Shown: positions 11,880 to 24,027 of the stretch, piece by piece
How positions within the stretch are numbered: the first letter of the stretch is position 1
Layout of the letters: the number at the start of each line of letters is the position of its first letter
Assembly (NCBI GenBank): GCA_017654935.2
Contig: CM065682.1
Span: forward strand, 40,579,966 to 40,643,965
Direction of reading: 5' to 3'
Length of the DNA: 64,000 nt
Source: Phymorhynchus buccinoides
Taxonomy: Eukaryota > Mollusca > Gastropoda > Neogastropoda > Raphitomidae
Notes under the pieces: generated by a model
What the model saw: only the letters and a program-made list of their open reading frames with translations
The model's database searches: none
Told to the model about the DNA's origin: nothing
Translations under genes and position numbers: made by a program

Positions 11880-13560
11880 AACCCTGTCATTAAATCATGT
11901 AGACCCTATACAACTGGCGTGGCGAACATTGCATTGTCTATGAAAAGTTCAAAACTGAAGGAACCTTCTGATATGTGGAGGGGGAAAGTCCACGTGCATT
12001 GTAAACAAAATAAGAGTCGGCCACTGACTGCGAGGTGCGTGAGGAATCACCGCCCCGACACCTTTCTTTCTTTATCATGAAGATAGGGACACTAATATTT
12101 CCCCGATATCTTTAGTCAATGATTGCGCTGAAATGTCTCCTCCTGGGACAGTTGGAGGAACGTGCAGACAGAGAGATCAGTGAGAGAACGCCCGCACCCT
12201 TTGCTCTAATGACTCGGAATAAAGATTTGTTTTATCGGAAAGGGAGGTATACTTACAATCTTGAAGGCCATAACCAGTCCTTGTACTCTCACGCCCTCTC
12301 TCAAGTTTTAACGTAAAATGCTCCTCATGAAATGGTCCTGATTCCAAGAAACTCGATGAAGGTTTAGTTGTGTTGTTCTCGGCTCACAAAAATGGAATGA
12401 GGAGTATACTTCTCATGAAATGGTCCTAATTCCAAGAAACTCGGTTAAGGTTTAGCTTTGTTGTTCTCGGCTCACAAAAGTGGAATGAGGTGTATGTTTC
12501 TGGTTGGGCGTGCGTGTGTACCTATGTGCATGCGGACGCGCGTGTGTAAGCTGTTAAAAGCAAGGATAAGTAGATAACACTGTTTATGAAGACCTCAGTC
12601 ACTTCCGCAAAGATGGCACTTTTAAAAGATAGCATTATCTCAGTATCCGTACAATAGCTATCTGTAACTATTGTGTGATGGAAAGGATGGCACCTGTGCG
12701 ACGTACACCCCCTCATTGTTACCTGGACATGTAGAAACTTAACAATAGTTTTGACAAACAAACCTTGGAGATGGACCCCGAAAGATAACAGATGCTGCCA
12801 CGAGAAACGTAGTCTAAAGCTCCATCAAAGCGTCATTGTTGTGTGAATCTGCTGCCAGATTCCATGCTCAATGGTAGTTTGATAAAGGCTGACACAAAGT
12901 TCATATCTAGTGATAGTTTGGGGCGACAAAAGCTACAAGATACTCGCTGTCAAAGAAGCCATCCCTGCAAGGGATTCACTAAAAGCTAAAGAGTATGGGG
13001 ACACGTAACGATGATAAATGAGTTGAATCCTTGTACAACCTGTCTCTCTCACTGTCCATCTTTTTAAGATACATTACGATGTATACATATGCGGGATTGA
13101 AGAAGTTAATTTTGTGGATGGTTGGTTTTAAGCAGTTTAATCAACGGTGAATGCATAAAACACATAGGAGGAAAGATGTACCTCAATATATTTTAACAGA
13201 CTAAAACTCCGGCCAAGTCTTCTAGTTCTGACAGTAGAAATGCGCAAGAACAGATCGACAGGATGAAGTATGTGAAAACTGGAGAATGTTTGAAAGATAA
13301 TTATTCAAAATTTCTAAAACTGAGGGGAAACAAATAGATGCCAGTTTTGTAATTGATTCTGCACTGAAAAAGGCAGCCAATGAAGACAGAGCTGGCGGTA
13401 TGAACCGGAAATAACGATAGGAACAAAATTAAGAAAACGTTAAGAACGAAAAAGGTGCAGTATATTTTACAGCTTTAGGCCTAAATGTACCAGTCTGCTG
13501 AAATTTAAGATTTATGAACATCAGGTAACGCTCCTCTAACAGGCATTAAGCTCTCATTAT
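11880..13560. other. Gene-free stretch with one 88 bp tandem duplication
   Basis: I see no supportable exon. A unit starting CTCATGAAATGGTCCT and containing GTTCTCGGCTCACAAAA occurs twice head-to-tail (12324-12411 and 12412-12497) with a few differences. The remainder is unique A/T-rich DNA. Confidence 0.6.
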
Positions 13561-13564
13561 AATA

Positions 13565-14060
13565 ATTTGGCAAAGGAATGACATTCGTGACGTGCTACCA
13601 TTTTACAAAACTGACGGGAAGCTCAAACCATTATCAAGGTGTTCCAACGTATTCAATTATTCAATTATTGAGCAAGATTTGGAAACGGGCAACTCTAGTG
13701 ACGTGACACCATTTCACAAAAAAGGAATATAGTTAAAATGGTTCAAACCAGGGATTGTTAATATTTAAAACACCCAGATTTTTCAACTTATTGCCGGAGT
13801 AATTTTGTTAAACACATTAGACGCATATATCTAAGTTCTGTACGGAAAACCCTAAATAAGTGAAAGAAAGAAGGATACAAGTTTACGCATATTGGGGAAA
13901 TTCGGACAATTGCGCAAATCTTTTCCCTTCTAGTTGTTTCACTTATTTATGGATTGCGCACGGGTTTCCGCATGGAATATCCGCTTATGTGTGTACACGG
14001 CCTTTTGCTCGTGACTTGACGCTGTTTTACAAAAAGAATGATTGAACCAGGGATTGTTCT
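13565..14060 (+). repeat. Strongly diverged direct repeats
   Basis: Segments containing GTGACGTG or CGTGACTTGACG, then CCATTTTACAAAA-type text and CAAACCA or GAACCAGGGATTGTT, occur three times (near 13590, 13700 and 14015). The similarity is by eye and weak. It may be an old tandem array or copies of one element. Confidence 0.35.
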
Positions 14061-14342
14061 TCTTTTTCCTTGGTGGTGACCAACTTCTTTATATAGAACG
14101 AAATGTAGGCCTGCACACATTTGTGTGCAGATGTGACCAGAGGAAGAAAAAGAAAAGAATAGAAGCGCCAAAACAACAAGTGAGTCGCCGAGCAGCGGCA
14201 AGTTCCCTCGCTCTTTTACCATGGGATGAAAGTTCCTTTAACATCCTTCGACATGGAACAGGCACAAATGGAACATTAATAACCAGAGGGACACATAACA
14301 AACACATTGACCGACACGTAGGGGAGGCTTATTGATTCAGTA

Positions 14343-14960
14343 CCTGTCACGCAATTCGTACCACCTGGTTTCCTACCAAACGGTAGAAGATTGGGGGTTA
14401 ATATTTGTGTGTGAAGTTTGGACAGGGGAAGGGAAGTATTTTATCACAACAAAAATGCAACGAAGCGGAACACTCTTTGCAAGACAAACGAAAGTTCATT
14501 TTGGCAGCATCTGATGTAATTTTAGGTAATGCTTCTTTTGTTTGTTATTCAGTGCATACATGCAAAGATTAAAACTGGAAATATCACTTTAAAATCTTTA
14601 AGTTCTTAGGGTCAATGTTGTCCACTTTGTAAATTAAAATATCCAAAGGAAAAATAATTGGGCCATAGTTATGCAATTCGTACCACTATCACGTAATTCG
14701 TACCTCCTATACGTCTTTTCAATGGCGTAGCGTCAAAAATGCATTCAGGGGCCTGTTTTACGTGACATCAAACTTTTTATGATAAAATGACATAAGAATT
14801 ACTTTGACGTCACAGAGACTAACTGGAACATTTAGAAGAGAGAATGGTCTATAGCTAAAGCCAAGTCACGAGCGTCCTACCGTTGAATTAGTGCTATAAA
14901 CCCCTGGTACGATATCAGTAACTTGGTGGTACGAATTCCGTAAGGTCTTGTAATTCGTAC
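14343..14960. mobile_element. Possible MITE with AATTCGTACCACC ends
   Basis: CACGCAATTCGTACCACC near 14348-14365 is matched in reverse complement by GGTGGTACGAATTCCGTA near 14925-14942. The motif AATTCGTACC recurs internally near 14676 and 14696 and once more at 14951-14961. No coding sequence lies between. The borders and class are uncertain. Confidence 0.45.
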
Positions 14961-15179
14961 CTTTTGAAGAAAAAAAAGTATTTTTACGTTTAAGCCAAAA
15001 GTACAAACATTATCTTTATAATTATAGTATATAGTTATAGCCCTCTACCAGTAGTATCCACATTGAAAGTTTCATAGCTTTTGGATTATCTGCCCTTGAG
15101 ATAGATATCTCTATCCTTAGGGGGTACCGATTCAATAAGTGTCCCCTACGTGAACCTCAAAACCTGCCTGTGTAGCTCC

Positions 15180-15990
15180 CCTCTCCCACTTCCCATTTTC
15201 TCTGAGCTTTTTACAGCCTGGACAGACAGGAACAAAAACAAGGTCAAAGGCCAAGGTCACGGTTAAAGTCAAGAAGCCTCTAAATGTCTCCCACTTCATT
15301 CCTTAGTAATGCTGATTGAGAATATACATGGTTGTGTGGATGCGTGAACAAAGGTTTTCTTGTAATAGCCTCAAGGTCAAAGATCAAGGTCAAGGTAAAA
15401 AAGCTTCAAATATCACCACTGCATTCTGATCAAGAATATATATGGTTATGTGGGTGAACTATAACCACTACTACAAGAGATTAGTTCAAAAGTCAAGGTC
15501 AAGGTCATGAATCTAAACAATACTCCGCACCACACATGACCTTGACCTTGTCTACCAGGCTGCCAAATTTGAAGTCCGTAATTACACAAATTACACCGAT
15601 TTCACACCTCCAAACCTATGGCCTTGACATTGACCTTGACTTTGATCAGTACTCAAACATCAGACTTACCATAAACTATCGCACCTGCATATGAAGTTTG
15701 AACATTGTAAGTTCAATGATGTGAAAGATATGGCCACAAGAAGAAAATTTCGGTTTTCAAGGTCAAGCCTCAAGGTCAATGTCAGCATGGTTATATTTTC
15801 TTTACGAAACCTTCCCTGCGCTGTGATACACCACCACACTAAATTTGAAGCGATTATGTTCACTGGTTCATGAGATACAGCTAGGAAATGAAATATACAG
15901 CTCAAAGAAGGAAATTTCGGTTTTCAAGGTCAAGGTCAGCACAGTCATGAATATCGAAAGGAACCTTCTCTTTCACATGTGATTAAAATC
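15180..15990 (+). repeat. Interspersed repeat array rich in TCAAGGTCA motifs
   Basis: The block carries many copies of AAGGTCA or TCAAGGTCA on both strands (for example near 15240, 15255, 15372, 15384, 15490, 15497, 15758, 15770 and 15924; reverse complement near 15538 and 15620). They are embedded in recurring text such as GATACACCACCACAC, AAATTTGAAGCGATT and GGTTCATGAGATACA. The same text recurs at 53400-54880. It is non-coding. The repeat class is unknown to me. Confidence 0.75.
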
Positions 15991-16015
15991 CGTCCAATAG
16001 TTTTTGAGAAAATCG

Positions 16016-16017
<2 letters not shown>

Positions 16018-16088
<71 letters not shown>
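16018..16088 (+). repeat. (CA)n microsatellite ending the AAGGTCA repeat
   Basis: About 35 CA units abut the AAGGTCA-rich block after AATCGGCACA. The related block at 53400-54880 also ends in a CA run (54852-54887), so the microsatellite is probably part of the element's 3' end. Confidence 0.9.
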
Positions 16089-16091
<3 letters not shown>

Positions 16092-16211
16092 GCGGAACCC
16101 GATCACAATAGTTCCCACTTGGGAACTAAAAACACCCAAACAAAACTGCATTCAGCAGTTCTTCAAGAAAAATGACGAGTACATAAAGGAAGGAAATGCT
16201 GCTAAAAAAAA

Positions 16212-16310
16212 GGGTAGGCACTGCACTTGCGGCGACGCGCTCTCCAGGTAGGAGCAGCCCGAATTGCACAGAGATAAGTCTTTGTGACTGGAATATACCA
16301 AATACCAATA
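16212..16310 (-). mobile_element. Short repeat, family C (SINE-like), minus orientation
   Basis: It contains GCGACGCGCTCTCCAGGTAG and, further on, GAATTGCACAGAGATAAGTC. Its reverse complement matches 34206-34310 and 49974-50082, which share the GGAGAGCGCGTC core and CTCTGTGAAATTC. TATACCAAATACCAATA borders it, as TTTGGTATTTGGTATAA borders the 49974 copy; a simple TATTTGG-type tail is suggested. Confidence 0.6.
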
Positions 16311-16403
16311 ATATGAAACAAAAATAGAAAATTTAAGGTCGATAGCCACCAATCGATAGCCATCCTAAACTAACCTTGATTTTTAGCATTATTTGGGGGC
16401 TAG

Positions 16404-16405
<2 letters not shown>

Positions 16406-16440
<35 letters not shown>
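16406..16440 (+). repeat. (GT)n microsatellite
   Basis: About 18 GT units in otherwise unremarkable intergenic DNA (16311-16868), in which I see no gene. Confidence 0.9.
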
Positions 16441-16442
<2 letters not shown>

Positions 16443-16867
16443 AATGACGCTAGTGGTGTGAAATACCACCACAAAAGTTAGACCAAGGATAAAATTAATG
16501 TGTTAAACCAACTGGATATGTCGGCGAATGCGCCTTTATCAGCATAGAGACAAGAAAATAGCAAACAGCAAAAAACAATACTTCCCTTCTACAAACCAAT
16601 ATGTGAATGATTCATCCACAGATTGGATTGTATGTATTGTTTTTGGTTTGTTGTGTCTATGTATCTTGATAACAACTCATTCGCCGAAACTGATATCCAT
16701 TACATCCCACCCCCAAAATGTCGTTTCGGAGTACCATAAAATTGTGTCCACGTCACATCCACACCCAGCGACTGATCGTAGGCCTGCTTTGATATGTTGG
16801 GCTTTCCTGGGTTATATGTCTCATAAAATCCCAGTGGGGTGCAAGGGTGGTGGATGACCGGGGTTAT

Positions 16868-17013
<146 letters not shown>

Positions 17014-17451
17014 CACCATATACACTATTATTCCTTTTTATTAAAAAAAAGAGAATGCTTGTAACCAACCAACCAACCAAACAATAATGGCAGTGAATTG
17101 ACAACAACGAGGCAACAACTTATGATAACACTAACAGTAACTTAAATAGCCAAAAGTTGCCCAACAATGAGATCAAGTACAACTAAGACAAGACAATAAA
17201 AACTTTAAACCAAATACAACTAAGCTTTGTTAAAAAAGAAAGAAGAAGAAAACGAAAACGCAGGGTCGTGAATGGCAATCCACATGATTATAAAGTGTGC
17301 ACACACACAGTGCCAATAACTCGTAGCAATGCCCCCCCAGTAAAACAGCTGAAATGGGATTCATATAAGTCAAGAGGAGCTTTTTGCATTACTGCAAAAA
17401 TCCGCCCTGTCAATAAATTATTGCTGTCGATAATGATAAATTGTGTGCATA

Positions 17452-17763
17452 CAAGGCCGGATCACAGACTTTTGAAGGGGGGGTGCTTGAAACATTTTTT
17501 TAGGCCAGGGTTCAGGGGCTGCCTAGGCCCCGGTGGGGTCCATGGGCAAAGCCCTGGCGGGGGGTCCCGGGGGGGCAAAGCCTCCCGGCCAATAACGAGT
17601 ATTCAACATTTTAAAACTGTTTTGTGGCATCTCCTGTGAGGTCAGAACAGAACTTCTAAGTAAAAAAAAGACTATGCGATTTTTGTGTTGTTGTTTTTTG
17701 ACAGCCGAGGGCTGCAGCACCCAAAGCACCCCCCCCCCCCCCCCCCCCCTAGATCCGGCCCTG
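17452..17763. mobile_element. MITE with CARGGCCGGATC ends, hAT-like
   Basis: The left end CAAGGCCGGATC is the imperfect reverse complement of the right end GATCCGGCCCTG. Just inside lie G-rich (GGGGGGGTGC) and C-rich (GCACCC then about 20 C) inverted partners. Ends beginning CAGGG are typical of hAT transposons, but I could not find a matching 8 bp target duplication, so the superfamily is inference. The element ends 182 bp before the TYW3 start codon, so it may lie in or beside the promoter. Confidence 0.6.
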
Positions 17764-17945
17764 GCATATAAAGCTTATTCAGTCTATGATTTTGAATGAA
17801 ACACCACGCCCCATTTGTCTGTGGCCACGCCCCTTAAAGGGAGCGAATTTGTTAACAACAATGTTTTTATAACTTATCTCCCCTCCCTGCCATACAAGAG
17901 TAGGTCACTCTTACACAACATTCGTTCATTGCAGACGAAACCACC

Positions 17946-20900
17946 ATGGCTCTTGGTGCAAGGCAAAATAGTTGCAAACAGTTTCAACACCAAAAGGAAC
18001 AGTGTTTGTCAGGAGTTGATCTGTCACGGAAAGGATCGGTGGATGCTGCTGTGTTGGATCTGGTCAAGTTAATCAACGATCAGACGGACTGTTTCACCAC
18101 CAGTTCCTGCTCAGGTCGAGTGATTGTGGTGGACAACGTAAGCAAAGTGCCAAAGAATTGATTAGATAGATACTATCTATCTATAGATAGACATACATAG
18201 TGACATACAGAAAGAAAATCAGATCAGAGAATAAGTTTTAAGTGCTCTCCCCAAGTTTTCGTCGATAAATAGCCACAAAAGTCGACTAATTAACAGAAAC
18301 AGAAATACATACTACTACAACTTTTTATCGAGGACAAAGCGCTTTGCAATCAGCATTTAAACACACACACACTGACACACGTAGTATGCACACACACTCA
18401 TGCACGCACACACACACACACACGCACTCACACAATTGAGCGCATGCTTGCACACAGACATATACACACACTGTGACAGACCCATACAACTAATTAACAT
18501 GCAGAAACACATTCTCACTGACAAGCACACACACTTACACAAGCATACACTTGTGCAAACGCACGCGCATGCACACACACATCCTTTCTCTAACCGCAAT
18601 TCAGTCTCTGCTGCGCACACATATATACTTATACAAGGACAAGCACACATACCCACAACACAGACAGACAGACGAACACATACACACTACATAGTCATAT
18701 AACTTTGATAATAGACTGGCTGTAGGAAAATTAAAATCACAAAAAGAAAAGCCAGCTCAGCCAAAAGAAAATGACATAAAAAATGAACGGATCTTTGGAG
18801 GGAATTACTCATTTTATTTTAGGCCCATTGAAATTAAGGTGCAGGTGGGGTGGGTCCACTGGTAATGAATGATGGATGTGAAATAAGGTGAGGAGTGGGT
18901 GGTGGGTGGGATGATTTATGAGATCTGTGCCTGTAGTCAAATCCCTGTTATGGCATGTGTCACTGTGTGTGAGTGTGTGTGTGTGTGATTGCGAGATGGT
19001 ATTTAGCAATAATTGATAAACTTTCTAATTCTGAGAACATGCATTTAATAAATGTTTGGTAGCTTTAAGATGACAATGACTCTTTTCAAATATGTACAGT
19101 AATTTTTTTCTGATTTTCTTGTATGCTTGTAACAGACAAATGAACATGGGGACGTTCAGAAATATGGCTGTCATTGGCTGTATGTGACACACGAAGATGC
19201 CTGCTCTGACAGCATTGTAAGCAATATTCCATGTCATTAAAAAGTTATAATAAATTATTTTTTAAAAACACCAATAGAAGTTTATAACGGTTTTAAAATC
19301 TTAAACAATGTTCTTTTTTTTGGGTTACTCTTTAATCTAGGTTTGAAGGGGACAAAAAGTAATTAAGACCTATTGAAATGGTTTTAAACATGATTGCAAT
19401 CCTGAACATTGCAGCAACACAATCTGGCTATAATCCACATTTAGGACTGTAAGTGAGATAACTTGGAAAAGAATAATGCAGGGGCTGCTCTTTCCATCAA
19501 CAGATTATCTTCTCCTATGGGAAAATGTGGATTTTGCCCACATTCTTCTTCCTCATGTTAGTATCGACAGTTTTGAAGAGTCATCCTGACTTCATATATT
19601 TTCATGCTTTAACCCTTTCACCTCCAGCCATATTTCAGCCACAAAATTTCCTTTACATTTACCTGGGTAGAGAACAAAATCCATCTGCAGTATTGGGGAT
19701 TCTTCTGTGACATGTATATATAAAAATTAATAAGGTCTATCCTTATTTCCCAAAGCTAACACAATAGGGTCTTTGGATAATATACCCCAATTGGATGCCT
19801 TTTAAATAGAAGTTAAATCATTGTGGTGCTAAAATGCGACTTTGGCGGTGAAAGGGTTAAGGAACTTCAAATATCAGGAAAATGTGGATTTAAAATCTTT
19901 ACTTGCAATTGCGTTCTTGTTTACATTTTATGTGAAGCATATTTCAGTTAGAAAGCATGTGTTAAGCAATTAAATTAACGCACCTTGCAATCAGTGGTTC
20001 TGTTATATCATAATCTTCTCATTTTCATTTGATTGATCAGTGTCACATAATATTATGATTTTTTTTACCTCAAAATAAAATAGGATGTGTATTGCAATGA
20101 ATACTATCATTCAGTCTCAGCAATGTCCAATATATTGTTCAGTTTATGTTTGTATGACAGAAAACAAGCCTGCAAGACGTAAACGGAGCTGCTGTCTTCA
20201 AATTTGAGCCCATGGTGATGCACACACAAGTCCGCACTTTGGAGCTGGCCCAACGTTTGGTACACTTTGTTTTCTGTCTTTGCATGTTACCATTTCTCTC
20301 TATAGGGTTAAAAGTAATTTTTGGTCCTGATTGGAAGTTTCCAAATCATAATGACTTATTGATTGTGTCTGGTACTTTTTTGTTTAGGGTCTGTTGACCA
20401 AATAAGTGTGTTTTTTTCAAATTGCCTAATAAGATTAAAACTAAAGTTAAAAGAAAAGATTCTGTTGCTTATTGGCTGGAGCAATCCCCAGTGGGGATAC
20501 TGGTTGATCTTTCCGTACAAATAGTTCTCTCACCTTCTGGATGTTCTGTGTTAGCAGCTTCCTCTCGTCTATCAGGTGTCTCTCTTTGACTCCCTTTTCT
20601 TGCTATCCTCTACTATTTTTCTGACTTTTTGGCCCATTCTCCAGCTTTTTAACATAAATCTTCCAAATAATGTTCTCCTATTTCAGTATTTGAGTTCTTC
20701 TAAAATTGGAATGTGTCAGCTGAATACAGTGGGGAGACCAGTGAAAACTGGACACATACGTACCTCAACCATTGTGACAATAATATGGCCTGGGAATGCA
20801 GAAGATGAAGAAAAAGGCTATAGTGACGGTGAACTTTGTAAAGTTTTACTAGTTTATTACAGGTCAAAACTTGCTCTTTTACAGCCTTTTGGGGAATTAG

Positions 20901-23900
20901 GTACATATCTATTGTTCTAAACTAAAAGAAAGAAATTAAGAAAAAAAGCTGAAAGAAATCTGTGCCTGTTGCACATCAAGTATCACAGTTAAATCTATGA
21001 CAAATGCTGGTAATTTGATCATGAACCCATTTATTTTGCATTTGCATTAACAATAAGTGTCACTTTCACCCAGAAACAAGAGAAGACCTCTTGTCTCTGA
21101 TTTCACCTGAAATTGTATCCATTGAGCATTTCTTTATTTCAGCATGCAACAGCAGTAGCTTCGGGGTTCAGAAATTCAGGAATTTCCATCAGTGGCAAAG
21201 GAAAAATTGTGGTGGTAAGTGAATAAGCACAAACACACTTGCATACAATGATACATGCATGTGCACACATACACACATTCATAAACACAGTCATTCATTC
21301 ATACAGATTCACAGACAGACACACACACTTTAAAGGGCCTGCTTCACTACATACGATTACGAATCGGATCTGAATGCGATGCGATTCTGATCATGTGAGT
21401 CATGATTCACGTGAAATTTATGTATTGGGTCTACTGGAGTATAGTGAGCAAAAATATCAGAATTATTTTTAAACGGAAGTATTTCACGTGAATCACGACT
21501 CACGTGGCCCAGTCGGATTGTATACCCATACGATTTTACGCATGTGTGGTGCTGGCTTTATGTGAACAATGATTCATCAAAACTTGTTCAGAAGCATATT
21601 CTCACATGCACAAACACAGAGCAAAGCTTAATCAGTTAATGATACCAGCAATTAGCATTCCAGAAAGGGATCATAGCATAAGTAAACTTTAGTATTAAAA
21701 GTTGTGTGAAAGATAATCTATCTAAATAAATGTCTAGTCAACTTGCAGTTATCGTTTTGTAAATGTGAACCTGATGTGAGGCATTTAATATCTAATGGGA
21801 ATAGAAACAAAATCCACATTTGTTTTAAGTTAGAGACATTTTGTTTATCTTTTCTATTCAGGCAATAAGAAGCACACATTGTCTGGAAGTTCCACTCTCT
21901 TCCAATGGACAAATCCTTGTCTCTGACATGGTAAGGTATTGCTTGCATGCTGGTTTTTTTTGTATTGTCCAAGTTTCATTTTTGTGTGTACTGTATTTCA
22001 ACAAGGTAAAGTTGTGTGCGTTTTTATGTGCTTCTGCTCTGACTGACTCAGTGAGGAGCAATGAGGTATTGCAAACGTTTTCACATGTATTTTTTTAATG
22101 TTTCTCTGGACGATATCTCATGAACCGCTGCACAGAATCACTTCAAACTTCACACTTTGGTATATATTACCTGAAGCTGATATGCCCCATTGTGTTACAA
22201 GGTAAAATTGTGAAGGGTACTTGTACCCAAAGAAGATTTGTCTCTTTGGCAAAATCTTGTGAACCGCTGCACATAATCTCTTTAAATCTTGTGTGGTCCA
22301 TTATTAACTGAAGGTGACATGCCCTGTTGAACAGCATGATTAAATTTGCTTAGTATACCACACAGAGAAGATTTGTCTGAACATTTCTTGTGGACCGCAG
22401 TACAGAATCACATTAAATTGTGTGTGGTGGTCTTATAGCTGATACAGCCCATTGAGCAGCATGATGAAATTTGTGGAACTGGAAGATCTGGATATCACTC
22501 AAGAACCAATGAGGCTTGTTGCGGTATTCTACGTCATATTGTTTGCTTTGATTTTTGTTCATTTCCACCAAAGAGGTTGCATTGTCAAGTTTTTTGTTTT
22601 ATTTTGTTCTTGTTTTTATTTTTTTACCTTCACTGAGGAGGTTGTGTTTTCCCCAAACTTGTGGCTGTGTTAGTCTGCTTTGTTGAAGCATGTTTACTCA
22701 AAAAATTATGAACAGATGTTTAAATGTAGTGTTGGGTTATAGTAATGCTTAGCGAACAATCCATGAAATTTTGCAAGTACTCTGGATAACCATCTAGAAG
22801 CATTTTTCCCCCTTCTAACATTGCTCACTTCTTTTGATGTTAAAATTTGCTTGTCTTTTTTTTTAAAGCATGTGGTGTCAACATTCTTGCTTTCCCTTCT
22901 TGTTTGTTTGATTTTCAGGTTTCATTTTTAAATCGCTCTCATGTTCTGTGCATGTGTATGATTATATTATCCCCCCCCCTTTTTGTTGCAGTACATTGAG
23001 CACTTGGTGCAGTGTGCCAACAAGAAGATGGAAGAGAACATGAGCAGGATTGCCAGGTTTGTATGCATGCATAAAATGTTGGAAATGCATGCTTGCGTTT
23101 ATTAACCCTTTCACCGCTAATGTCGCATTTTAGCACCACAGTGATTTAACACAAAATGAATGCCACTAAAAGGCATCAAAGTGGGATCTGTTATCCCAAA
23201 GACCCTATTGTCTTAGTTTTGGGAAGTAAGGGTAGACCTTATTTTATATCTGTCACAGGAGAATCCCCAATACTGCAGATGGTTTTTGTTCTCTACCAAG
23301 GTAAATTTAATGGAATATTTTGGCTGAAATATGGCTGGCGGTGAAAGGGTTAATTTACGTATGATTTTAAAAACGGAGAGAACTGACTTTGGTGTCTTTC
23401 AGTTTGTTGATTCTTTTGATTTTTTTGGTGGTAACCACAAGTAGAGTTAATCAACTGAAAGCAGTCTTTATTTATCATGATGAATGGCACTGTTCATATT
23501 TTAATATCAATACATTTGCATGTGGTGTTTTCCTCAAATAACTGCAAAAAGGAAGCATCTCAAGTTTTCGTAATCATTTAACATCACTTTAAAACAATAT
23601 GATATCTTTCTTTTTTTCCTCTTCTTTATCAGATTCTACTCCAACTTCAAGTCTCTGGTTGAGAACTTGCAGGAGAAGCCAACACCGGACAAACACAGTA
23701 AAAACAAGCACCATCCGTCAACTCCCAGTGAACTTTGCAAAGTGCACACTGCTATGTCCAACGAAGAAGACCATCATGTGTCACTGCCCGATGAGACTTC
23801 TGATTCGAGTCAGACTGTGCAGCTTGATGGGCCCAAAGATTTGACTGTAAATCAGGACTTGAAGGACAGTTCGGGTATAGAGGAGTGTTTTGATGCTTTG

Positions 23901-23921
23901 TTGTTTGATGAAACTGAATAA
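17946..23921 (+). CDS. TYW3: TYW3, tRNA wybutosine-synthesizing protein 3 (7 exons, 288 aa)
   Basis: TYW3 is the S-adenosylmethionine-dependent enzyme that N4-methylates the yW-86 intermediate of wybutosine at position 37 of tRNA-Phe. Exons: 17946-18137, 19136-19216, 20161-20259, 21143-21214, 21862-21930, 22992-23056, 23633-23921. Every join keeps frame with GT..AG borders; the first five are phase 0 and the last is phase 2 (AG|A = Arg). Family blocks appear in order: SRKGSVD (27-33), FTTSSCSGR (50-58), QKYGCHWLYVTH (exon 2), AAVFKFEPMVMH (exon 3), ASGFRNSGISISGKGK (exon 4), STHCLEVPLSSNGQILVSD (exon 5), YIEHLVQCANKKMEEN (exon 6) and RFYSNFKSLVENLQ (exon 6/7 join). The start is a strong Kozak ATG (ACCACCATGG). 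The C-terminal ~80 residues are polar and variable; the human protein is somewhat shorter. The donor after exon 3 (GTACAC) is weak. Confidence 0.95.
18360..18690 (+). repeat. CA-rich degenerate microsatellite in TYW3 intron 1
   Basis: Interrupted CA/ACAC-rich sequence with ACAGACAG patches. Long frames on either strand here are low-complexity artefacts. Confidence 0.8.
19609..19860 (+). mobile_element. piggyBac-type MITE, copy 1 (TYW3 intron 2)
   Basis: The element is bounded by TTAA on both sides (19609-19612 and 19857-19860). It starts CCCTTTCACCTCCAG and ends TTTGGCGGTGAAAGGG, so the termini are inverted repeats of about 14 bp. TTAA duplications and CCC-starting ends are hallmarks of piggyBac transposons. 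About 244 bp between the TTAAs with no coding capacity makes it a non-autonomous MITE. Full-length relatives are at 23102, 50608 and 57194. Confidence 0.85.
20475..20816 (+). mobile_element. SINE-like repeat, family B, tail type 1 (TYW3 intron 3)
   Basis: It begins near CCCCAGTGGGGATACTGG, contains the shared TTCTCTCACCTTCTGGATGT block, and ends AATTGGAATGTGTCAGCTGA ... GGCCTGGGAATGCAGAAGAT GAAGAA. The 3' half matches the reverse complements of 26317-26450 and 24028-24120, not the 3' half of the 4330 and 8090 copies. It lies in sense orientation in the intron. Confidence 0.65.
21396..21507. repeat. Imperfect inverted repeat in TYW3 intron 4
   Basis: GTGAGTCATGATTCACGTGA (21397-21416), followed by AAT, is matched in reverse complement by ATTTCACGTGAATCACGACT CAC near 21480-21502, enclosing about 63 bp. 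CACGTG and TGAGTCA-like motifs fall within the arms. It could be a small MITE; outer ends are unclear. Confidence 0.55.
22100..22480 (+). repeat. Three diverged ~135 bp repeats (TYW3 intron 5)
   Basis: CATGAACCGCTGCACAGAAT (near 22117), TTGTGAACCGCTGCACATAA (near 22254) and TTGTGGACCGCAGTACAGAA (near 22386) head three similar units containing a CAGCATGATGAAATTTG-type end. Related units occur at 40070-40400 and 40860-40990. Confidence 0.6.
23102..23353 (-). mobile_element. piggyBac-type MITE, copy 2 (TYW3 intron 6)
   Basis: Bounded by TTAA at 23102-23105 and 23350-23353, with ends CCCTTTCACCGCTAATG and CTGGCGGTGAAAGGG. The interior is the reverse complement of the 19609 copy, including GACCCTATTGTCTTAG and AATCCCCAATACTGCAGATG. 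Same overall length (252 bp with both TTAAs). Confidence 0.88.
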
Positions 23922-23988
23922 AAACAAAAATCAAAACAAAAGCAAACGTCAGGTTGTCTATGGTGTATATTTGTTATTAATTAATAAA
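23917..23988 (+). terminator. Polyadenylation signals of TYW3
   Basis: AATAAA overlaps the stop codon (23917-23922) and a second AATAAA lies at 23983-23988, 62 nt downstream of the stop. The second is the more credible 3' end signal and implies a very short 3' UTR. Confidence 0.55.
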
Positions 23989-24027
23989 ACAAAACAATAT
24001 TTTGTATTAATACAAAAATACTGTTAA

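Noticed and set aside
20212..20397. Extended frame running from TYW3 exon 3 into intron 3
   Set aside because: The homologous protein sequence stops at the GTACAC donor and resumes at 21143 in frame.
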